Part shown: in pieces, positions 1 to 6,413 of the stretch
Layout: each line of letters begins with the position of its first letter
Position numbering within the stretch: the stretch's first letter is position 1
Made by a program: the position numbers and the translations under genes
Origin: Defluviitaleaceae bacterium
GTDB lineage: Bacteria; Bacillota; Clostridia; Lachnospirales; WQUN01
DNA length: 19,729 nucleotides
Assembly: GCA_009783395.1 (NCBI GenBank)
Contig: WRHA01000360.1
Span: forward strand, 1 to 19,729
Direction of reading: 5' to 3'
The notes under the pieces: model-generated
The model's database searches: none
Told to the model about the DNA's origin: nothing
What the model saw: only the letters and a program-made list of their open reading frames with translations

Positions 1-612
1 GTCGTCGGGCAAACCTTGCCCTGTTCTGCGCAGATGCACCCGCCAATCCGGGTTGCGCGCCCAATTTCCCGCGTAAATAACCTCATTTACAACGTCGTAG
101 GAAAAAATTCTGCCGGAATACCGTCCCGCAACGGTGCTTATAAATTGATGCATATTTTCGATGGCTTCTGCACGGGTCAGCGGCTCCATTGTTCCGGGAA
201 CATTTGTGAGCCAAGCACGCGATTGGTTGTGCCACGCCAAGGTATGCCACACCATCGCAAGATTATTTTCGTCTGCAAAGTTTACGATATAATCTGCCGT
301 ATCCCAGTTCCACTCCCACGCGTTCGGAGCCGCGCCAAGCACCGCGTCAACCTTATGAAGGTTTGAGGCGGTGATTGTGCTGTAGTGGTGCAGATATTTG
401 TCGACCGTTGTTTCGTCACCCATTTGCCCGTGGTTGCTCCAAATATTGCCGAACAGAAAAAATTCTTCATAGGACTCAGCAAGCGAGGGAAGCGACAAAT
501 CCCAGCCTTCGGCAAACACCGTAAGCGGTGAGACCGCCATAATAAAAATGATCAACAAAGCGGCAATGCATTTGCGCGCACGACGTCGGAAGTTACGGTT
601 AGTATCGCACAT
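1..612 (-). CDS. Secreted GH10 endo-1,4-beta-xylanase, N-terminal part (C-terminus beyond window)
   Basis: Reading leftward from ATG at 612-610, an open frame of 204 codons runs off the left edge. Residues 1-34 form a Sec signal peptide: an Arg-rich n-region (RRRARK at 9-14), a hydrophobic core, and a likely cut after VFA (residue 34). The mature part carries glycoside hydrolase family 10 landmarks: HTLAWHNQ at 123-130 (the substrate-binding HxLxWH element) and YDVVNEV at 172-178, in which Glu177 is the expected acid/base catalyst. The nucleophile Glu would lie in the missing C-terminal half. Family members cut xylan backbones outside the cell. A GAGAGGA ribosome binding site (plus-strand 622-628) sits 9 nt before the start. 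The gene is divergent from the injection-system cluster and probably unrelated to it. Family assignment is firm; exact substrate and any extra modules cannot be seen. Confidence 0.9.
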   Translation of the reverse strand, partial: MCDTNRNFRRRARKCIAALLIIFIMAVSPLTVFAEGWDLSLPSLAESYEEFFLFGNIWSNHGQMGDETTVDKYLHHYSTITASNLHKVDAVLGAAPNAWEWNWDTADYIVNFADENNLAMVWHTLAWHNQSRAWLTNVPGTMEPLTRAEAIENMHQFISTVAGRYSGRIFSYDVVNEVIYAGNWARNPDWRVHLRRTGQGLPDD

Positions 613-644
613 AATAAATTTTCCTCTCAATTTTAGTTTGAACG

Positions 645-653
645 ATTATATCA
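645..653 (-). promoter_or_regulatory. Extended -10 promoter of the xylanase gene
   Basis: On the minus strand this reads TGATATAAT, a perfect TGn-TATAAT extended -10 element. No good -35 hexamer lies 17 nt upstream, which is common for extended -10 promoters. Transcription would start near 638, giving a short leader that contains the GAGAGGA ribosome binding site and leads to ATG at 612. Confidence 0.6.
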
Positions 654-706
654 TACTTGAATATCCCATCGTTTTTGTGTGAAAACTGAATACGAGGTGA
701 GAATCG

Positions 707-1030
707 ATGAATAAAGATGCACGAAAACGTCAAGACGAAATGTATGTAAAATACCCGTTTATCCCGGAAATTTTCGAAAAAATGTCTAAGCACCGTCGAG
801 ATGAGATTATTGCCGAGATGTTGATGTCGGATGAAAAATACAAAGAATTAACTCGCGTGCGTGCAGACACAAGCCAAATTGTTATGGATACTTTTATAGG
901 GCTTGGTCGGGAGGATAGTTTCGAGGCGTATTCCGACGCAATTTATGCGGAAGAAAATTACGCGCTTGATGCATTATATAAGGAAGCTTTTCTGGACGCC
1001 GTGGAACTTTTCGAAAAACTAAAGTTTTAA
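707..1030 (+). CDS. Small helical protein of unknown function (107 aa)
   Basis: A GAGGTGA ribosome binding site lies 6-7 nt before ATG 707. The 107-aa product is charged and predicted mostly helical, with no signal peptide, membrane segment or cysteine. Its C-terminal half (a run with Glu-Asp-Ser-Phe-Glu-Ala-Tyr, then a final helix ending YKEAFLDAVELFEKL) loosely recalls short clostridial DUF6809-type proteins, but I cannot assign it. A terminator follows directly, so it is a single-gene unit divergent from the xylanase and separate from the injection-system operon. No convincing promoter could be picked out in the roughly 95-bp divergent gap; a TTGAAC at 638-643 lacks a good -10 partner. Confidence 0.7.
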   Translation: MNKDARKRQDEMYVKYPFIPEIFEKMSKHRRDEIIAEMLMSDEKYKELTRVRADTSQIVMDTFIGLGREDSFEAYSDAIYAEENYALDALYKEAFLDAVELFEKLKF

Positions 1031-1059
1031 TTTAGGCCCGAGGCTCTATAATTTTATAC

Positions 1060-1089
1060 AAATGTCCTGTCAACGGGCATTTTTTATTT
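1060..1089 (+). terminator. Rho-independent terminator after the 107-aa gene
   Basis: AAATGTCC at 1060-1067 pairs with GGGCATTT at 1075-1082 (8 bp with one G-U pair) around a 7-nt loop. A T-rich run follows immediately. The structure insulates the downstream regulator and operon from readthrough. Confidence 0.75.
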
Positions 1090-1133
1090 GAAGACAGGTT
1101 CCGGGATTCAAAATGATGCAAAATCGGTTTTTT

Positions 1134-1196
1134 TGTCAAAACACTACCTGGAGCGGGTCGTGCGCAAAAAAATTAGAGGATATAATTCTTTTGACA
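1134..1196 (+). promoter_or_regulatory. Inverted-repeat operator candidate flanking the regulator promoter
   Basis: TGTCAAAA at 1134-1141 and its exact reverse complement TTTTGACA at 1189-1196 bracket the -10 box of the XRE gene, with about 55 bp between arm centres. The spacing (roughly five helical turns) would suit a looping or double-site repressor, and the right arm covers the transcription start. The likeliest ligand is the adjacent XRE protein (autoregulation). The repeat is short, so chance is possible in this A/T-rich region. Confidence 0.35.
1181..1186 (+). promoter_or_regulatory. -10 box (TATAAT) of the XRE gene and probably the whole operon
   Basis: A consensus TATAAT is present. 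The hexamer 17 nt upstream (TCGTGC, 1158-1163) is a poor -35, so an activator or another sigma preference is possible. The start site would fall near 1193, leaving a 26-nt leader with an AAGGGTG ribosome binding site before GTG 1219. No other clear promoter was seen before the sheath gene. Confidence 0.55.
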
Positions 1197-1218
1197 CATT
1201 ATGAAGGGTGCGCTGAAC

Positions 1219-1464
1219 GTGACTGAAGAATTGCGTGTAGCTGTTGGACACAGAGTGAAGGAGCGAAGACTCGCTTGCAGACTAACGAGAGACAGATTGG
1301 CATCTTCGGCCAATCCGCACATAAGCGACAAATATTTATGGGAAATCGAAACAGGCAAGAAAAGTATGTCGGCAGATATTTTGCGCCGACTTGCCATAGC
1401 TTTGGATGTTACGTCGGACTGGTTGCTGGGCTTGCCCGAGAGGGATAAGGATGATGATGAGTGA
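1219..1464 (+). CDS. XRE-family (Cro/C1-type helix-turn-helix) transcriptional regulator
   Basis: An 81-aa single-domain DNA-binding protein. The helix-turn-helix lies at about residues 23-44 (TRDRLASSANPHISDKYLWEIE), followed by the Cro/C1 pattern of a conserved Gly (GKKSMSADILRRLAIALDV) and the WLLG ending common in this family. The acidic tail is ERDKDDDE. I prefer GTG 1219 as the start because AAGGGTG (1204-1210) lies 8 nt upstream. The in-frame ATG at 1201 has no ribosome binding site at normal distance and would sit only about 8 nt from the predicted transcript start. The gene is 32 bp upstream of the sheath gene and on the same strand, so it is probably the local switch for the injection-system operon, perhaps with autoregulation through the flanking inverted repeat. 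Confidence 0.82.
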   Translation: MTEELRVAVGHRVKERRLACRLTRDRLASSANPHISDKYLWEIETGKKSMSADILRRLAIALDVTSDWLLGLPERDKDDDE

Positions 1465-1496
1465 ATTATGCTTAAAATACGAGGAGGCTATAAAAA

Positions 1497-3911
1497 ATGG
1501 ACTTCATGAGGCAAACTTCGAAAACCATGCTCTTTGAGCAAATCAACAAAAGCAGTGATGTGCCGTGTTTAAGTGTATTGCTTACGGCTGCCGACGAAAA
1601 TGCAGGTGGCGCGGCTGACAAAATGACGGATGAAATTATTAAAAAGCTAACCGTCGAATCTTTTGAAGACTTTATTTCAAAATTCCGCCCGACGATCTAT
1701 GCATCCTACAGCACCGTGGCGGATTATGAAAAAATTACGAACGAGGAAACAGGTGAAGTAACAACCGGAGAGTTGTTGGGAGAGTTTCCTGACGTTCAGT
1801 ATTACATTTCAAAGGATAAGGTTTTGGACAAGCCCTTTGTTGACCCTATTGAATTGAATCTGACACATCCGGTTGTACGCATGTTGGTCAAAACAATTAA
1901 AGAAAAAGGCATAACAGGGACTCCCGACATTGATTGTGACTTTAAGTCTCTGTTGGCAGAGCTTGCTCCGAAAAGAGAATTTGAAATAGCAAGAGGTATA
2001 CAGAAGTCCCTGGACTTTTTATTTAAGAAATACAAGGACATCGAAGACGATTCCCCTGAAAAGCGGGAGTATGCTGTTTTGGTGAATAAGGAATTTGAAA
2101 AAATCGCCCCCTTCCGTGATAAACCTGAAAAATTGATTCCTATTGCCGCAGCAAGATTGGAAGAGAAACTGAGTGTTTTGGCAGATGATGCGAAAAGCCA
2201 AAATAAAGGTGCAAACAACGCCAATGTAATTCGCACAATAACAGATGGACGAATTGCATTTACCGCAAAGGGACCTTCGGTTACTCTCCCGCCGGCAGTG
2301 AGCGACACGTTGAACATTGAGCAAAAGGATGAAGGCGACGCTGCCGGAACCGCACTTTCGGTAACAGACGGAGAAAAATCGGATGCGGCGGAATCAGTGC
2401 CGCAGACGCTGTCCGAACTTTTTAATTATGATTTTGACAGAACCGCAAGCAAAGATAAAAAAGGAATGTCGGACGAGGAGTACGAAGACAATCGCAAAAA
2501 TACCCTTCAAATTTTACGAGATGTCTTTTTGCCCGCTGAAGCAAACGGCACTTCCGCCAAGGAAGATGTTGTGGAAACGGTTGACAGGTACAATTCGTAC
2601 ATGGACTTGTATAAGCGTTCACAAAAAAAACTGGTCAAAGTTGCAAAACCTTTACTTGAAACCCTTATTGGAGTGTATTTGTTCTTCCAGCAAAGCGAGG
2701 GATTGCGATACAGCCCAAAAGAAGCCAAGCTGAAGCCTAAATTGTTCTTTACAAACAACACGTACAATGACTTGTTTGGCGACGAAAACGTCGAGAAGAA
2801 GCTCAACGTCTTGCTGAAAACAATCAATTCGACAAGGCCGAATGACGCTGTTTGGTTTGCCATTGTTCCGGGCCTGATGTTTGAATCTAAAGACGCCGGA
2901 GCAGAAGGATATTCCGGTCCGTTGGAGACTGAAGCCGAAAGCGAATCTTCTTTTAATGATCCATTAACTGTGGCGCAAATGAAACGTTGCGTTCAGTTTC
3001 TTGGAAGGCAAAGAATCCAAATGTTTTTCTCTTTTGAAACATCAAATTCCACGACCTTTAACGACTTGCAAGAAAAAGGAATCGGTCCGTTCTCGGAAAA
3101 ACTGGAGCTTTTGGACGGCGAAAGATATGCAATCCCCTGCATCCCAAACTTTTCTTTGATCCCCGGTATTTTTGGCAAAACAAACTTCGGTAAAACTTTT
3201 GCATCCGAAGATGTAAACGGCGAAGCTATGGTAGTAGAGCAAGGAGAAGGAAAGACAGAATGGATTTCCGGAATTGATGTATCGTCCTGTTATGTTGCGG
3301 CTGGATTGGCAGCCGCATGGCAAATGCCTAAGTTTTTGACATTTAAGCTGAGTGAGGCAAAGGTGAAAAACCTTACAGCAACGGAAAGCCTGCCCGGTGT
3401 TCGGCTTAATATTGAGTCTGATGACCTTTCATTGATTTTGACAACATCATTGGGCAGAGGCGTTTACGGACTGCCGGATGATATGGTTGACGAAATTAAA
3501 AAAGAATCCGCAGGTTTTGTTTTTTCAAGCAATTCGCGATTCCTGAACGGTACACCCGTTAATAAACTAACCGTCCAAATTGCAAGGTGTATGTTAAAAG
3601 GGGCAACCGGATACGAGCCGTTCTACTACGCGCTAACGGAAAGATTTGTTTTGAAGTTCATTTCAGAAGTCACCGGAAACGAAGCCGCAAAACTGGCAAA
3701 ATTCTTCACGGGCGGCCCTGAACACAATGTTGTTGGAAAGTGGAGAAAATTATCCGTTGATACGGCGGGAAGAAGCTATGCCAATGCGGTGTTGCGAACA
3801 GATGATTTGCTTAAGCTCGAACCGGGTGATGAGGGTCTAATGACGGTGCAGCTGAATTTCGGCGGCGTTGTGACATATTGCGACATTGAAATTACATCGG
3901 GAAGCAACTAA
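1497..3911 (+). CDS. Probable contractile sheath protein (TssB/TssC-like, possible fusion; 804 aa)
   Basis: A GAGGAGG site lies about 9 nt before ATG 1497. The C-terminal third resembles the conserved core of contractile sheath subunits: a stretch at about residues 589-610 (Gly-Ile-Asp-Val-Ser-Ser ... YVAAGLAAAWQMPKF), then a beta-rich region ending in strands MTVQLNFGG and CDIEI. The N-terminus (residues 51-67, LTVESFEDFISKFRPTI) recalls the TssB motif around 'FxxIDxDNFDxVM...P'. A single 804-aa chain exceeds TssB (about 165 aa) plus TssC (about 490 aa), so a one-gene sheath with both elements and an added middle domain (about 230-380, acidic and Ser/Ala-rich) is plausible. It would polymerise around the tube and contract to fire it. 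It lies directly before the tube gene, the usual sheath-tube order. The assignment rests on motifs plus position and needs a profile search. Confidence 0.6.
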   Translation: MDFMRQTSKTMLFEQINKSSDVPCLSVLLTAADENAGGAADKMTDEIIKKLTVESFEDFISKFRPTIYASYSTVADYEKITNEETGEVTTGELLGEFPDVQYYISKDKVLDKPFVDPIELNLTHPVVRMLVKTIKEKGITGTPDIDCDFKSLLAELAPKREFEIARGIQKSLDFLFKKYKDIEDDSPEKREYAVLVNKEFEKIAPFRDKPEKLIPIAAARLEEKLSVLADDAKSQNKGANNANVIRTITDGRIAFTAKGPSVTLPPAVSDTLNIEQKDEGDAAGTALSVTDGEKSDAAESVPQTLSELFNYDFDRTASKDKKGMSDEEYEDNRKNTLQILRDVFLPAEANGTSAKEDVVETVDRYNSYMDLYKRSQKKLVKVAKPLLETLIGVYLFFQQSEGLRYSPKEAKLKPKLFFTNNTYNDLFGDENVEKKLNVLLKTINSTRPNDAVWFAIVPGLMFESKDAGAEGYSGPLETEAESESSFNDPLTVAQMKRCVQFLGRQRIQMFFSFETSNSTTFNDLQEKGIGPFSEKLELLDGERYAIPCIPNFSLIPGIFGKTNFGKTFASEDVNGEAMVVEQGEGKTEWISGIDVSSCYVAAGLAAAWQMPKFLTFKLSEAKVKNLTATESLPGVRLNIESDDLSLILTTSLGRGVYGLPDDMVDEIKKESAGFVFSSNSRFLNGTPVNKLTVQIARCMLKGATGYEPFYYALTERFVLKFISEVTGNEAAKLAKFFTGGPEHNVVGKWRKLSVDTAGRSYANAVLRTDDLLKLEPGDEGLMTVQLNFGGVVTYCDIEITSGSN

Positions 3912-3915
3912 CGAA

Positions 3916-3951
3916 AACGCAATCATGGAATATAGCATGTTGATTTGCGTT
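3916..3951 (+). promoter_or_regulatory. Stem-loop between sheath and tube genes (attenuator or processing site)
   Basis: AACGCAA (3916-3922) pairs with TTGCGTT (3945-3951), extended by TCA/TGA after a one-base bulge. ATTTT follows. The T-run is short, so it is more likely a partial terminator or mRNA end-protector than a full stop, allowing different sheath and tube levels. Confidence 0.4.
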
Positions 3952-3979
3952 ATTTTGGGCAGAGAAAGGGGGTGAAAAC

Positions 3980-4399
3980 ATGACTATGAAAGCCACAATC
4001 GGCAGTATTATACTCGGCGCACATGGCGGAAACAGCGACATAACAGACTTCGCGTGGTCGAACTCCACAACAGAAGACGCTGAACAAAAAGGCGCTTCAG
4101 TTAAAGACGTGATGACCATTTGCGGAAAAATCCGCGTGCCTAAGGATGACGACCATAAATCCTTGGAGCTTGCACAATGGAGTCAAGTTCCGCCGTCTTC
4201 CGAAGACGCATACAAAGAAGTTAGCGTCGAATGTGTTGACAAAAACACGGTTGTAAGGTTCGTTAAATTTCCAAACGCTTTTGTCGTGTCCTACGACGAG
4301 AAGTTTAACGTGAAAGGCGAATGCATTTTCGAGTTGGAGGTTCGCCAAAGAGGTGAAAACCTATCTGAAATAGAAATAGAAGGTAATTATCCCGTGTAA
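3980..4399 (+). CDS. Hcp-like tube protein of the contractile system (first copy, 139 aa)
   Basis: The ribosome binding site AAAGGGGGTGA, 5-6 nt before ATG 3980, is the strongest in the window and fits an abundant structural protein. The product is a compact all-beta protein with one central helix, matching the Hcp/tail-tube fold and length. The signature FPNAFVVSYDEKF (about residues 97-109), followed by a beta strand with FELEVRQR, is repeated nearly position by position in the second tube-like protein at 18755 (FENAYIVSYSE). In this family hexameric rings stack into the inner tube that the sheath pushes out. It follows the sheath gene by 68 bp and is framed by two stem-loops, which could stabilise its message. 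I infer the tube role from fold pattern, paralogy and position; there is no invariant catalytic residue to check. Confidence 0.72.
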   Translation: MTMKATIGSIILGAHGGNSDITDFAWSNSTTEDAEQKGASVKDVMTICGKIRVPKDDDHKSLELAQWSQVPPSSEDAYKEVSVECVDKNTVVRFVKFPNAFVVSYDEKFNVKGECIFELEVRQRGENLSEIEIEGNYPV

Positions 4400-4415
4400 T
4401 GAAAAATGCAAACTG

Positions 4416-4449
4416 CTTGAGGGTGCGGCTTATAAGTCAAGCCCTCAAG
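4416..4449 (+). promoter_or_regulatory. Strong stem-loop after the first tube gene
   Basis: CTTGAGGG (4416-4423) and CCCTCAAG (4442-4449) form a perfect 8-bp stem. The loop itself contains the palindrome CTTATAAG, and flanking GCAA/TTGC could extend the stem past a bulge. No T-run follows, so this is not a standard terminator. Its place just 3' of a highly expressed gene fits a 3'-end protector or RNase processing site. Confidence 0.5.
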
Positions 4450-4482
4450 TTGCTTGCTATTGCCGATGTGGAGGTGCTGTGA

Positions 4483-4893
4483 TTGGCAACACATTACGAA
4501 ATATTGGGGGTCGGCAAAAATTTTACTGAAAAAGAGCTTAAAGCGGCACGTAATAATTTGGTGAAAAAATACAGTACAGACGGCAATGAAAACGGTTCCG
4601 ATGAAATGATGGCGCAAATTAACACAGCCTACCGCGTACTGCGTGACCCTAAGCGTCGCAAAGAATATGATGCCTCATTGAGTGTGGGTTCGCCATCTCC
4701 GAGACACGCACGAAAAAAAACAGCTTCGACCGATTACGATAGCCAAACATCAGAGGAAATGTTGCGTGAATTGTTTGGAAAAAATAACGTGCAAAATGTG
4801 CAAAATCGTACTGCACGCTCGACGTCAAAAGATGGCCGCCTAAACAAAAGCAGGGAAATGGAAATTGAAAATATACTAAGCAGAGGGTTGTAA
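4483..4893 (+). CDS. DnaJ-like J-domain protein lacking the HPD motif (136 aa)
   Basis: The start is TTG 4483, with GGAGGTG 6 nt upstream; an in-frame TGA immediately before it rules out a longer form. Residues 3-68 match a J domain: HYEILGV, helix II with KELKAARNNLVKKY, and helix III ending INTAYRVLRDPKRRKEYDAS. The His-Pro-Asp tripeptide that stimulates Hsp70 ATPase is replaced by Ser31-Thr32-Asp33, so it probably cannot activate a normal DnaK. The rest (about 70-136) is a charged, low-complexity tail ending in a helix. It sits between tube and signalling genes and shares the operon with a degenerate Hsp70-like protein (13603), its most likely partner. It probably serves assembly or docking inside the injection machine. 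Fold assignment is confident; the partner is inferred. Confidence 0.8.
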   Translation: MATHYEILGVGKNFTEKELKAARNNLVKKYSTDGNENGSDEMMAQINTAYRVLRDPKRRKEYDASLSVGSPSPRHARKKTASTDYDSQTSEEMLRELFGKNNVQNVQNRTARSTSKDGRLNKSREMEIENILSRGL

Positions 4894-4896
4894 AAA

Positions 4897-5448
4897 ATGC
4901 TTAACAATAAATTTAAAGATTATGTTTTTTACAATTCACATGGTCAAAGAATGATTCAAATTCTTGTAAGTTTTATTGTCACAGCCGCTTTGATTGTTAC
5001 CGCCTTTTTTGTTCTGTCTGTAAGCGTTCCTATTGCTATTATATTATTTATCACAGCAATTCTTGCATTTATATTGTTCCTTTCAGCTATATGGAAAGCA
5101 AAAAAATTGCCGGATTGGCAAATAAAAATAGATAGTTTTGATGCGTCAATAAGCCCGCAAAAAAGCAGATTATATGAAGACAGGGGTTATTTGATAGGGC
5201 TTGTGCGTAAAGCCGTGGTAATAACAGATGACCATAATAAATATATGAACCAATACGCGATTGTAAACTTTGTAAGTCAAAGTTGGGTGATAGAGAGCCT
5301 GGATCCGCGTATTTCGATTGTTCGCAAAGGTGAATTTTATCACAGATGTTGTATCGGAAAAAATGAAAGCGTTACATTTCAGTATAAAAAAGTTGATCAA
5401 TTGAAGCTTACAATCAATAAGGGTGGGGCAAATGGTAGCTTTAGGTAA
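4897..5448 (+). CDS. Two-helix membrane protein with a soluble C-terminal beta domain (183 aa)
   Basis: ATG 4897 follows the J-protein stop by 3 nt, with AGAGGG upstream, implying translational coupling. Two closely spaced transmembrane helices (about residues 19-41 and 44-67) form a hairpin, so both termini should be on the same side, probably the cytoplasm. Residues 75-183 look beta-rich; the segment around YAIVNFVSQSWVIESL and then a lone strand ending LKLTI resembles the second half of an FHA fold, but no phosphothreonine-binding motif is visible. It overlaps the next gene, which does have FHA features, by 17 nt. A reasonable guess is a membrane anchor or docking protein linking the contractile apparatus to the envelope. 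The exact family is not recognised. Confidence 0.7.
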   Translation: MLNNKFKDYVFYNSHGQRMIQILVSFIVTAALIVTAFFVLSVSVPIAIILFITAILAFILFLSAIWKAKKLPDWQIKIDSFDASISPQKSRLYEDRGYLIGLVRKAVVITDDHNKYMNQYAIVNFVSQSWVIESLDPRISIVRKGEFYHRCCIGKNESVTFQYKKVDQLKLTINKGGANGSFR

Positions 5449-5986
5449 GTGTGAATTAGGGCATTTGTATAATGCAAGTATATATTTCACGTGCCCATAC
5501 TGCTCGGATTTCTTTATTGACAGAGACGAAGTGAAAGAGCCGGAGAAAAATAAACCTGTTGTCGGTTGGCTTGTTTGTGTTATGGCAAAAAACGAAGCGT
5601 ATAAAGCACTTGTTGGACAAGATTACAGGGTTGTGAGTGGCGAAAACAAAATTGGTCGTGAGTCCTACAGCAATCAAATTGTGATTGTCGGTGATGCTAA
5701 AGTTGCGCCAACAAATCACGCAACCTTGGATTATCGCAAAGGCGAAGAGATGGTTGGCGATACAAGGATATGGCTGAATCCAAACAGAGAATGCGGAACT
5801 TGTTACTTTGACGGCAAACCGCTGAACACGTCTGTACCTTTGGAGAATACGAAAGTTTCTCCATATATAGAAATAGGCAATGGCGTGTATGTGTACGTTC
5901 CATTTGAGGGAAATCAGCCGGGCTTGAAATTCAACTGGAATGACTTGGACGCGGCGACTGAAGATGAATTGATTCCGGAGGAGTAA
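5432..5986 (+). CDS. Zinc-ribbon plus FHA-domain protein (184 aa)
   Basis: I chose ATG 5432 (AAGGGTG 6 nt upstream) over the upstream in-frame GTG 5423, which falls inside that ribosome binding site. Residues 7-24 form a short zinc-binding element: Cys7, His11, Cys21-x2-Cys24, in the CxxGHxY...CPYC style common in clostridial FHA proteins. Residues 43-165 resemble a forkhead-associated domain: NKIGR (72-76) with the phosphate-contacting Gly-Arg, then NHATL (95-99) and CGTCYFDGKPL matching the 'NGTxxNGxxL' element. The usual Ser of SxxH is Pro93, and Asn is replaced by Cys and Asp, so phosphothreonine binding may be weakened. FHA proteins such as Fha1/TagH control firing in some T6SSs. Here it lies next to a sister protein and a PP2C-like protein, suggesting a signalling or scaffold module. 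Confidence 0.78.
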   Translation: MVALGKCELGHLYNASIYFTCPYCSDFFIDRDEVKEPEKNKPVVGWLVCVMAKNEAYKALVGQDYRVVSGENKIGRESYSNQIVIVGDAKVAPTNHATLDYRKGEEMVGDTRIWLNPNRECGTCYFDGKPLNTSVPLENTKVSPYIEIGNGVYVYVPFEGNQPGLKFNWNDLDAATEDELIPEE

Positions 5987-5990
5987 CAGC

Positions 5991-6398
5991 ATGGAAGAAA
6001 AACTTGTTGAATGTCGCAATTGCAATCGATTGTTTAACGACGAAATGCATGGCGGCAAATGCCCTTTCTGCGTTACCAAAGACGAGAATCGTTATGTAAA
6101 AGGCTGGATGGTTTGTATGAAGGGCAGTCGAATCGGGGAATCCACCGAAATTCATGACGGCGAAACCAGAGTTCAAATAGCGGCATCAAAAACTTCTGAT
6201 GGAGATTATTTGTATTTGCATCATGATCATGAAAAGGGCGAGACGTATATTTTGCCAAACTTCACAAGAGGATTGATTTTCGTTGACAGTAACATTGTAG
6301 ACAACATAAAAAAAATTGAAAAAAGCGATAACGAAATTAAAATAAACGACTCTATTTTTACTTATGTGCATTTCGATATAAAGTATGCAGATTTTTGA
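5991..6398 (+). CDS. Zinc-ribbon protein with degenerate FHA-like domain (135 aa)
   Basis: The start ATG 5991 is 4 nt after the previous stop; its GGAGGAG site lies inside the previous gene. Cys8, Cys11, Cys24 and Cys27 form a classic two-knuckle zinc ribbon. The remainder tracks the preceding protein: KGWMVCMKG versus VGWLVCVMA just after the ribbon, and a final strand FTYVHF versus YVYVPF. The Gly-Arg and SxxH phosphothreonine-binding motifs of FHA domains are not recognisable, so this looks like a diverged tandem duplicate that kept the fold but not the ligand site. It probably works as a protein-protein adaptor beside its sister and the giant PP2C-like protein that follows 15 bp later. 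Confidence 0.7.
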   Translation: MEEKLVECRNCNRLFNDEMHGGKCPFCVTKDENRYVKGWMVCMKGSRIGESTEIHDGETRVQIAASKTSDGDYLYLHHDHEKGETYILPNFTRGLIFVDSNIVDNIKKIEKSDNEIKINDSIFTYVHFDIKYADF

Positions 6399-6413
6399 TA
6401 GGGGAGATTAGAC

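Noticed and set aside
16..366. Plus-strand open frame of 116 codons at the left edge
   Set aside because: It lies antisense to the GH10 xylanase, whose protein motifs are unmistakable; no ribosome binding site.
1201..1218. ATG 1201 as start of the XRE gene
   Set aside because: No ribosome binding site at proper distance, and it would fall almost on the transcript start; GTG 1219 has AAGGGTG at 8 nt.
1802..2317. Minus-strand 171-codon open frame inside the sheath gene
   Set aside because: Ser/Leu-rich product typical of an antisense shadow, with no ribosome binding site and no match to any pattern.
5456..6079. Minus-strand 207-codon open frame opposite the FHA-like genes
   Set aside because: The plus strand has two well-formed genes with Cys clusters and good ribosome binding sites; the antisense product has no sensible domain pattern.
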